A stretch of 64,000 bases of DNA from Fibrobacterota bacterium. GTDB lineage: Bacteria; Fibrobacterota; Fibrobacteria; UBA11236. Made by a program: the position numbers and the translations under genes. The stretch's first letter is position 1. Each line of letters starts with the position of its first letter. Positions 43,099-49,887 of the stretch are shown one piece after another. The notes beneath the pieces were generated by a model. That model searched no databases and was not told the DNA's origin. It saw only the letters and a list, made by a program, of their open reading frames with translations. The stretch covers positions 1-64,000 of the forward strand of contig JAQBPO010000098.1 of assembly GCA_028287465.1 (NCBI GenBank), in the 5' to 3' direction.

Positions 43099-44298
43099 TT
43101 GCCTCAATCAACCGCTTACGACGTAGTCGTCATCGGCGCCGGTCCTTCCGGCAGCCTGTGCGCCCGCAACCTGGCCTCCAAAGGCTATCAGGTCCTGCTG
43201 GCCGAAAAGCGCCCCGTGGTGGGCGTGCCGGTCCGTTGCGGCGAGGCCACCGGCCGCCGCGCGCGTCTTTCGCGCTTCATGACCGTGAACGAGGAGTATA
43301 TCGAGACCGATCTGAACGGCGTCATCCTCCACGGGCCGGGCGGAGTATCGGTACGGTACGACAAGGACGACGTGGGCCTCATGATCGACCGCGCCAAGTT
43401 CGATCAGGACGTGGCCCGCCAGGCGCAAAGGGCCGGCGCCGAACTCTGCGTCAGCACCCGCATCGAAGGCATCTCCCCCGTAAAGAACGGGATCCGTGAA
43501 CTCACCCTGGTCGACGAGATCACCAAGGCGAAGTCCGTCATTACCGCCAAGCTCGTGGTGGGTGCGGACGGCGTCGAATCCTTGAGCGGCCGCTGGGTCG
43601 GCCTCAAGACCCGCCAGCTGCCGCCGCAGGTCTGTTCCGCCATCGAGCTCCGTGTGGACGCCATGGACGCCAACCCGAACCACCTCACCTTCTGGCAGGG
43701 CCATGAGTCCGTCAACAAGGGCTACGTATGGGTCTTCCCCAAGGTGAAGTCCGGCGTGGTCAATCTGGGTTCGGGCGTCCTCACGCCCAAGCTCGGCGAG
43801 AAGAACATGTACGACCTGAGCATGGAATACAAGGACCGGCTCTTCCCCGACGCCAAAGTGCTGGAAGTCCACGGCGGCGCCGTTCCCGTAAGCGGCAACA
43901 TGGAAGAGTACGTCGCCGACCGTTTCGTCCTATGCGGCGACGCGGCCCATCATACCAATCCCCTCACCGGCGGCGGCATCATCAGCGGCATCCTGGGCGC
44001 GGACATCGCGTCCACCTGGATCGACGCGGGCTTCAAGGCCGGGGACCTCGGCAAGGAATTCCTCCAGCAGTATCAACGGGATTGCTGGGTTCAATTCGGC
44101 AAGAACCATCGCTACCAGATGCGCATCCGGGATTTCGTCGTGGACCTGCCCTTGCCGGCGCAGACCGCATTCTATCGCATCTTCCAGGGAATGGTGAAGG
44201 GGAACCTCTCCATGCCTTCCAAATTCCTGGGGTATACGCGCATGCTCGGGCTCGCCGCGGGCAATTGGAAGACCACCAAGAAGGCCTTCTTCACCTGA
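43099..44298 (+). CDS. Geranylgeranyl-reductase-family FAD-dependent oxidoreductase
   Basis: A 399-residue flavoprotein. The FAD-binding Rossmann motif is VVVIGAGPSGSLCARNLA (from residue 9). VRCGEATGRRARLSRF, then VVGADGVESLSG and a second dinucleotide contact GDAAHHTNPLTGGGI near residue 280 follow the geranylgeranyl reductase/FixC pattern. Members reduce isoprenoid chains of quinones, lipids or pigments. The start is a TTG 18 nt after the ferredoxin stop. Pairing with ferredoxin suggests electrons come from it, and a polyprenyl synthase is in the same window. The substrate cannot be told. Confidence 0.9.
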   Translation: MPQSTAYDVVVIGAGPSGSLCARNLASKGYQVLLAEKRPVVGVPVRCGEATGRRARLSRFMTVNEEYIETDLNGVILHGPGGVSVRYDKDDVGLMIDRAKFDQDVARQAQRAGAELCVSTRIEGISPVKNGIRELTLVDEITKAKSVITAKLVVGADGVESLSGRWVGLKTRQLPPQVCSAIELRVDAMDANPNHLTFWQGHESVNKGYVWVFPKVKSGVVNLGSGVLTPKLGEKNMYDLSMEYKDRLFPDAKVLEVHGGAVPVSGNMEEYVADRFVLCGDAAHHTNPLTGGGIISGILGADIASTWIDAGFKAGDLGKEFLQQYQRDCWVQFGKNHRYQMRIRDFVVDLPLPAQTAFYRIFQGMVKGNLSMPSKFLGYTRMLGLAAGNWKTTKKAFFT

Positions 44299-44601
44299 AC
44301 CTTCTCTCTCCGGCATCCTTTCAAATCGCGAGCCGGCAGAATACCCAGAAGAGCAGGATGGCCACAGCCAGCTTGGCGAATCCATCGACATAGTTGTTTC
44401 CCAAAGGACCCCCTACGCGAACCCGCCGCTTCCTGGACGCGGAAGCCTGGACAGGACCGGTAAAGGGTGGAGCAAGCCCGGTGCCAGCCCAGGGCGGCGT
44501 TCTTCCCGGCCCTCGAAGGCTGATTTCCCATGGATCAGGGCCGTTCGGCCCGGAAGCGGAAGAAGCGGGACCGTTCGCCGGTCAAGTCTTAAGCGGAGCG
44601 C
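44299..44601. other. 303-nt region between the reductase and a minus-strand glycosyltransferase
   Basis: No confident gene. On the minus strand 44404-44321 there is a 27-codon open frame from a TTG start preceded by GGGGGT. It encodes a short peptide (start MGNNYVDGFAKLAVAI) with one hydrophobic helix ending in a stop, so it may be a small membrane protein or a remnant. The rest looks featureless. Confidence 0.35.
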
Positions 44602-45648
44602 CTATCGGATGGCGCCGGATCGCAGGGCCACGCGCACATATTCGGGGCCCAAAACATCATGCAACGGCTTCAACCATTCCGGGAACTCGGCACCGGCATC
44701 GGTCACCTCGGCCACGCCGCTGCCCCGGTGGCAGATCGCCTCGCTACCGCACAAGAGCGCTTCCATGACCGCGCGTCCATAGGGCTCGGGTTCGCGCGTA
44801 CAATGCAAAAGCAGGTGGCTTTGTTCGAGAAGCCTCTGCACCTCATCCGGGCCCTCCACCTTTCCGAAGAAGCGGACATGGGCCGAGAGGCGGAGTCGTC
44901 CCGTGATCTCGTAAATGCGTTCCCTGTATCGCGCATACGCATCCGCAGGATAGATGACATCGCCGATCACCCAGAACTCCGCGTCCACGCCCGAGTCGAG
45001 CAGCTTCCGGGCGCAGGTCAGGAAAAGATCCTGCCCTTTATAGGGGGCGAAATAGGCCAGATGGGAAATGATGCGCTTGCCTCCGGAAGCGCGTCTATCC
45101 ACCGGCTTCCGGCCCAAGGCCACCAAGGGATAGCGTACCTCAGCGGCGGGAAAGTCCGCCGCCACGGCCCGGCTGTTCGCGGCCACCCTGCAGCCGAAAC
45201 GGCGCGAGGCCCATGCGATGGCCTTGCGGACTGCGGGAGGGCGCAGGAAGTCCCGCACGTCGAAGAGCAGGCGGGACCGCAGCCAGGGTGAAAGCAGCAG
45301 GCAGGCGCCATGGCTTTTGACCCCGCTGGACCAGACCATACCGGCGTCGCGGAATTCGCGCCTCAGGCGGAACAGGTATGGGATGAGGCCGGGCAGGATC
45401 AAAGGGAGGGCGAACCAACGGCTTTGCGTGAGCCCGGCCAGGCCCCGCGGCCAGGGCACCACGTGCCACTCCCAACCGCGAGAGGCTATTGCGCGGGACA
45501 GGGCGCCCTCGGCGGGCACAAGGAAAAGGGGACGTAGGCCGGATTCCGCGACGGCGGCGAGCAGGCTGGCTTCGGCGCCGCCCATCTGGGCATTGGAATT
45601 ATGGACGACGAGGGGCCGCGGCGTCGATGCCCCGGCTTTCCCGCTCAC
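44602..45648 (-). CDS. Glycosyltransferase, GT4 family
   Basis: A 348-residue GT4 transferase separated from the main sugar locus. The N-terminal lobe has LVVHNSNAQMGGAEASLLAA (glycine-rich acceptor loop), and the C-terminal lobe HLLLHCTREPEPYGRAVMEALL with EPYGRAVME as the E-X7-E-type motif. The start is the GTG at 45648, overlapping the previous stop (GTGA); upstream codons overlap the regulator gene. It follows a receiver-domain gene, so both may be one unit. The receiving sugar polymer is unknown. Confidence 0.85.
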   Translation of the reverse strand: MSGKAGASTPRPLVVHNSNAQMGGAEASLLAAVAESGLRPLFLVPAEGALSRAIASRGWEWHVVPWPRGLAGLTQSRWFALPLILPGLIPYLFRLRREFRDAGMVWSSGVKSHGACLLLSPWLRSRLLFDVRDFLRPPAVRKAIAWASRRFGCRVAANSRAVAADFPAAEVRYPLVALGRKPVDRRASGGKRIISHLAYFAPYKGQDLFLTCARKLLDSGVDAEFWVIGDVIYPADAYARYRERIYEITGRLRLSAHVRFFGKVEGPDEVQRLLEQSHLLLHCTREPEPYGRAVMEALLCGSEAICHRGSGVAEVTDAGAEFPEWLKPLHDVLGPEYVRVALRSGAIR

Positions 45649-46835
45649 ACGATTTCCCGGGGAGCTCCCGAGCCGCAACCGTTCTTCCAGACGAGGTTGA
45701 TGCGCATCAACCACTCGCGCTCTTCCTCGGATATCTCCTCATAGCGCGCGTCCGCGTAGAGTTCCTCGACCTTCTTCATGATGTCGCGGCCCACGATGGT
45801 GCGGTTGAGGAGCATGTTGAGCACGATGCAGAAGAAATAGGTGCGTACCAGGACGCGGCGGGGCGTTTCCTTGTGCTTGAGCTGGTTCTCGAAGCTGGTC
45901 AGACCCTCGCGGAAATACTTCTCGGACGCCCAGTAATTGAGCGCGCCCTGGAGGGTCGTGAACACGCCCGCCTGGCAATAGGCCCCCGGCTTACCGGCGA
46001 GGATGAGGCCGTTGCTGCATTTCTCGGCCAGGATCAGGGAGAACATCACGGTGTCCCGATCGCGATGGGGATGGTCGAACCGGGGGTCGATATCCAGCGC
46101 TTCCGGCACCAGGCGTTTGCGGATGGAGATGGACCTGGCCAGGATCTTCTTCGATTCCTCGCTATAGGGGTAGGGCGAGTCCTTGCTGTCCGCGAAGTCG
46201 GCCGGATCGGAGGATGCGAAAAAGCAGTACGGGCAGACCATCACGAGGGTCTTGAGCATGTCCCATTCTTCGTAGCCGTTCTTGCTGTGGTACATGGGCG
46301 CGGACCCTCGGTTCCACTCCTCCGTATACGCATCCTTGATGGGCAGGAAGACCTGGACCTTTTCGTATCCGCAGATGAAGCAATATTTGCGCGCGATGCG
46401 GAACGGGTATTTGCGGCCCGTGGCCTTGTTCTCCATGGCTTCGTCAGCCTGGCTCACGGAGTTCTTGGATATGGCCTGCTGGAGGATGTCGATGAGTACG
46501 GGGAAATCCAGGGGCTTCGCGAGTATGGCATCGACGCCGAATTCCTTCGCATCGGATTCGACCGTCTGGCGCGGTTTGGCGGTGGCGATGATGACGGGGA
46601 TTTTCTGCCCCGAGCCGCGAAGCATCCTGAGGACCTCGAAACCGTCCGCCTTGGGCAGCACGAGATCCAGGACCACGGCGGCAAACCCATGCTGTCCCGA
46701 CAAGGAACGCATGGCCTCCTCTCCATCGTGGGCCATTTCCACGCGGAAGAAAGGCGAGAGCCTCTGCTCGATCACCTTCGCAAGCACGCGTGAATCCTCC
46801 ACGACAAGGAGCACGGGTTTCTCGGAATAATTCAT
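45645..46835 (-). CDS. Receiver domain fused to DUF2225 zinc-ribbon protein
   Basis: A 396-residue protein. Residues 1-125 are a complete receiver domain (LLVVEDSRVLAKVIE; phospho-Asp57 in VVLDLVLPK; Lys in LAKPLD). The remaining 270 residues are DUF2225-like: a zinc-ribbon-type pair of CxxC (YCFICGYEK and VCPYCFFAS), a GYEEWDMLKTLVMVCPYC block, and a helical C-terminal part with TPR-like character. No DNA-binding domain is present. The output is thus unknown, perhaps protein interaction. The ATG at 46835 fits the receiver start; an in-frame ATG at 46889 adds 18 residues. It is coupled to a glycosyltransferase gene by 4 nt. Confidence 0.8.
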   Translation of the reverse strand: MNYSEKPVLLVVEDSRVLAKVIEQRLSPFFRVEMAHDGEEAMRSLSGQHGFAAVVLDLVLPKADGFEVLRMLRGSGQKIPVIIATAKPRQTVESDAKEFGVDAILAKPLDFPVLIDILQQAISKNSVSQADEAMENKATGRKYPFRIARKYCFICGYEKVQVFLPIKDAYTEEWNRGSAPMYHSKNGYEEWDMLKTLVMVCPYCFFASSDPADFADSKDSPYPYSEESKKILARSISIRKRLVPEALDIDPRFDHPHRDRDTVMFSLILAEKCSNGLILAGKPGAYCQAGVFTTLQGALNYWASEKYFREGLTSFENQLKHKETPRRVLVRTYFFCIVLNMLLNRTIVGRDIMKKVEELYADARYEEISEEEREWLMRINLVWKNGCGSGAPREIV

Positions 46836-47139
46836 AGGCGAGCCAAACTCAGGATGAATCCGCGGGGCCTGAACGGGCGCCGTGGCCATTGGGAATCCAT
46901 TGGGATTTTATGATATGGAGGGGGGCCAGGTCAAAGCGGCGCGGGAATTTTACTAACTTTTGGCCGGGATCCGCCGGTCGGGGAACGAATGGGCGGCGCT
47001 TTAACTTCGCACTTTAACTTTGAATGCCGGCCGTTCCTCCGGCTCGGAATTCCCGGGAGGTTGACATGGGATTATCAGTTCAACCCTATGGAAACCCCGC
47101 CCTTCCTTAATCTAGTATGTACCCATAGCCGCAGGTTTT
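46836..47139. other. 304-nt region before the FHA gene
   Basis: No gene is visible. CTTTAACTT occurs twice (46999-47007 and 47012-47020, 13 nt apart). A perfect -35 hexamer TTGACA lies at 47061-47066 but the nearest -10-like box (TATGGA) is 20 nt away. TAGTAT at 47113-47118 lies 21 nt before the ATG at 47140 and could serve as -10. Confidence 0.35.
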
Positions 47140-47412
47140 ATGCCGTTTTTGGTTTGCAACAACTCCAGATTTCCGCTTAAAATCGGTATGAATATCGTCG
47201 GCAGGGATCAAAGCTGCGACGTTTTCGTCCCCGATCCGCATATTTCCCGGAAACACCTCTCTATCGACGTCGTGGGCGACGGCACCATCACCGTCATCGA
47301 TTTGGGCTCCACCAATGGCATGGTGGTGGACGGCGAACGCGTCCCCAGCGCCATCCTTCACCCCGGGCAAAGCTTCACGGTGGGACAGACGACCTTTCTG
47401 GTCGACGATTAA
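47140..47412 (+). CDS. Single FHA-domain protein
   Basis: A 90-residue protein that is essentially one forkhead-associated domain, a phosphothreonine reader. Visible signatures are NIVGRDQSCDVFVPDPHISRKHL (GR, then SxxH at residues about 43-46) and LGSTNGMVVDGERV with the NG turn. It has no extra domain, so it probably works as an adaptor for a Ser/Thr kinase, like the one at 3230. The stop codon overlaps that of the convergent methyltransferase gene (shared TTAA). Confidence 0.88.
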   Translation: MPFLVCNNSRFPLKIGMNIVGRDQSCDVFVPDPHISRKHLSIDVVGDGTITVIDLGSTNGMVVDGERVPSAILHPGQSFTVGQTTFLVDD

Positions 47413-48629
47413 GCCTCTCCGTCCTCCGAATCCTCCCCGGAATCCCCTTCCCTGCCGACCGCCTTGGTCCAAAAAACCGTTTTTCGATCCATCGCCTTCG
47501 TAAAGATCAGGGTGCCTTGATTGGCTCCGGAAAGCCTTAATCCCGCGCGGAACTCCTCCGGAATCAGGTTCACGCCCCTCTTCTTGATCTCGAGGCGCCC
47601 GACCTCCTCCTTCCTCAGGAATTCCTTGATGGCCTTGTTGTCGTAGGGCAGCTCCCTTTCGATCCGGTAGGCCTTGAGGAGCGGATCCCGCACCAGGCCG
47701 TTCCCCGACAGGTACGCTATGCGCGGATCGATTTGCCAAAGCTTTAACCGGGAGGCGAGCACCCCGAAAAGATGGGAGCGGACCACGGACTTTACCGGTT
47801 CGTAAAGGTATTCGCCCGGGGCGCCGGTTTCCCCGAAGGTGTCCGGCAAGTCCGCGCGGAGCGCTTCGATGGACGCGCCGTTGGGAAGTTCGACCGCGCG
47901 GACCCATCCCGGCCTGCCCAGGGAACCCGTCCATACCACGGCCTCAAGGCACTCATCACGCAGCCCCAGGTATTCCCACTCATGGGATTCCATGAACTCC
48001 GGAAAGGCTATGCCGGGACCGAGCTTGATCGCCATGCCCGCATAGCGACCGATCAATTTCTCGATCGCGTCCCAGCCGGGAGACATGTCCTGATCCTGCC
48101 ACCGGTCCGAGCGGCCCTTGGCCCGCCGCGCGGGATCCAGAAGCGCCACCTCCGCGCGCAAGGGACTCAAGGTTACGTCGGCCTGGACCGCCTGGGCCCT
48201 CCGCTTCAAAGAAACATTATGGCGGTAGGCCAGCAAAGCCGGGCGCGACATGTCCGCCCCGATAACGCGGACGTGCTCCGGTACGTAAAGGGAATCGCCA
48301 CCCAGCCCGCAACAGAGGTCGGCCACGCTCCGTACGCTTTCCGGGAGGCGCGAAGCCTTATAGGTGGACAGTTCCCAATGGGTAAGCTGTTCCAGGCCCA
48401 AGGGAGTGAACAACATGTCGAGGGCAAGCCGGCATTTCCGCAAAGCCTTGAACCGCAGCTTCCGCTGCTCCAGGATGGCGATGCGGCGCGGCGCGGGCAG
48501 GGCCTTCATCAAAGGCGAACCCGATATGGCCAGATCATCCCTGGGATCCTCGCAGACGGCCCGCAAAAGGGCCAGGGAGGCGGGCTCCAGCAGGAATGCC
48601 AGCTTCGCCGCGGCTTCAGCTTCGGCCAT
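47409..48629 (-). CDS. THUMP-like-domain class I methyltransferase
   Basis: A 406-residue SAM-dependent methyltransferase-like protein. The SAM site is VADLCCGLGGDSLYV near residue 122; motif II VIGADMSRPAL; and VALLDPARRAKG where the catalytic DPPY-type motif would be (DPAR here), typical of this THUMP-like group. The C-terminal part, from about residue 310 (SRLKLWQIDPRIAYLSGNG), corresponds to the THUMP-like domain. The family is predicted to act on RNA. The DPAR site lacks a clear aromatic residue, so activity is uncertain. Confidence 0.82.
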   Translation of the reverse strand: MAEAEAAAKLAFLLEPASLALLRAVCEDPRDDLAISGSPLMKALPAPRRIAILEQRKLRFKALRKCRLALDMLFTPLGLEQLTHWELSTYKASRLPESVRSVADLCCGLGGDSLYVPEHVRVIGADMSRPALLAYRHNVSLKRRAQAVQADVTLSPLRAEVALLDPARRAKGRSDRWQDQDMSPGWDAIEKLIGRYAGMAIKLGPGIAFPEFMESHEWEYLGLRDECLEAVVWTGSLGRPGWVRAVELPNGASIEALRADLPDTFGETGAPGEYLYEPVKSVVRSHLFGVLASRLKLWQIDPRIAYLSGNGLVRDPLLKAYRIERELPYDNKAIKEFLRKEEVGRLEIKKRGVNLIPEEFRAGLRLSGANQGTLIFTKAMDRKTVFWTKAVGREGDSGEDSEDGEA

Positions 48630-48771
48630 ATCGGACCCAAAAGGCTATATTGGCGTATATACTGTGTTTAGCGGCCCATTTGAGGCTCAAACGCAAATCG
48701 GCCCAAAGCGGATCCATATAATTCCGCGAGGGCGTCCGCTTGAAAAGCCGGGAAGAAATCCAGGGGATATA

Positions 48772-49134
48772 ATGGTTAAAGGAATCGGCACGGATATATC
48801 CCATATCGAAAGGATAAAAAAATTAAGCCCTGAAGCCGTTTCCAGGATCCTCACCGGGCCCGAAGCCGAATATTGCAACCGCTATACGGCGCCGCACGAA
48901 AGGATCGCCGGACGATTCGCCGCCAAGGAAGCGATCCTCAAGGCCCTCGGCACCGGCTGGGGACAGGGCCTGGGGTGGGGCCAGATCGAAATCCTTCCGG
49001 ATGCCTCCGGCGCGCCGGTGGCCACCCTTACCGGCGCCGCGAGGGACAAGCTCATCTCCTTGGGCGCAACCCGTTGTCTTGTATCGATATCCCATCAAGG
49101 GGACTACGCCACGGCCTTCGCGATCATCGAATAA
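48772..49134 (+). CDS. acpS: Holo-[acyl-carrier-protein] synthase
   Basis: A 120-residue phosphopantetheinyl transferase that activates acyl carrier protein. GIGTDISHIERI (Asp8-type metal ligand) and RFAAKEAILKALGTG (the WxxKEAxxK-like signature, Glu and Lys) are clear. Length is normal. The ATG at 48772 has AGGGG 6 nt upstream; longer frames run through the leader. A TATATT box lies 121 nt upstream. Usually this gene lies near pdxJ or other fatty acid genes; none is here. Confidence 0.95.
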   Translation: MVKGIGTDISHIERIKKLSPEAVSRILTGPEAEYCNRYTAPHERIAGRFAAKEAILKALGTGWGQGLGWGQIEILPDASGAPVATLTGAARDKLISLGATRCLVSISHQGDYATAFAIIE

Positions 49135-49249
49135 GCCCGTTCCGCGCCCCTGGAATATCGCCTCGCGACCGCGTCGATAAAGGCCTCCGAAGGCTTCAAG
49201 GCCCCTTCCCATCGGGGCTCCTGGCCGCCGGTTCCATCGATAATTCCGC

Positions 49250-49278
49250 TTGACACGCCCCACGGTAAGCAATAGACT
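49250..49278 (+). promoter_or_regulatory. Strong sigma70 promoter of the zinc-ribbon gene
   Basis: A perfect TTGACA (49250-49255) and TAGACT (49273-49278) are spaced 17 nt. Start near 49285 gives a leader of about 53 nt with AAGGAG before the ATG at 49338. Confidence 0.7.
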
Positions 49279-49337
49279 TAAATCAGGGACCAGCCCGGGA
49301 AGTTTGTATTTTCCTCATAAGGAGACAGGAGCTAAAT

Positions 49338-49730
49338 ATGAAACCCCTCTACGTAAAATGCCCGCACTGCAAAGAGGTCAGCGAACTCTTCCTGGGATCA
49401 GAAGCGTACATGATCGTGCTTAACTGCCCGTCCTGTAACTCCGCCCTGATGTACTACTACGGGAAGACCTTCGAGATCGACGAAAGCGAGATCGAGAAGA
49501 TCCAGGGTAACCTGCAGATGACTACGGTCCAGGGGATCCTGAAGAACATCAACGCAAGGGAGAGCACCAAGAGCCATACGTCTCTGATCGTGAAACCCGC
49601 CGAAGCCCGAGCCACCCACAAGGCCGGCGCGCCCATTCGCGACGCCCATTTCATGAGCGACGATATCACCAACCTCAAGATCGACCTCAATCGCGTCCAG
49701 GACGTGAACGACTTCATCCAGGGTTTATAA
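49338..49730 (+). CDS. Small zinc-ribbon protein of unknown function
   Basis: A 130-residue protein with an N-terminal zinc ribbon: CPHC (residues 9-12) and CPSC (about 31-34), the two CxxC knuckles. The remainder is helical and mixed-charge with no known domain (FEIDESEIEKIQGNLQ). It has the best promoter of the window, AAGGAG before the ATG and its own intrinsic terminator, so it is a well-expressed single gene. Function unknown. Confidence 0.8.
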   Translation: MKPLYVKCPHCKEVSELFLGSEAYMIVLNCPSCNSALMYYYGKTFEIDESEIEKIQGNLQMTTVQGILKNINARESTKSHTSLIVKPAEARATHKAGAPIRDAHFMSDDITNLKIDLNRVQDVNDFIQGL

Positions 49731-49786
49731 TCCCGGGTCAGGTCCCGGTCCTTCAGCATCCGAATACAGGTCCCGATATGGAAAAG

Positions 49787-49807
49787 CGCCGCCCCAGCGG
49801 CGTTTTT
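49787..49807 (+). terminator. Intrinsic terminator of the zinc-ribbon gene
   Basis: CGCCGC-CCCA-GCGGCG followed by TTTTT, 57 nt after the stop codon. Confidence 0.9.
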
Positions 49808-49887
49808 CTTTTGCGTCCTTTTTTTCACGGAATACCGGGCATCATGAGGCAGCGGCCGGCGCGTCCCTTGAATGCCGGAAGCCTGGA

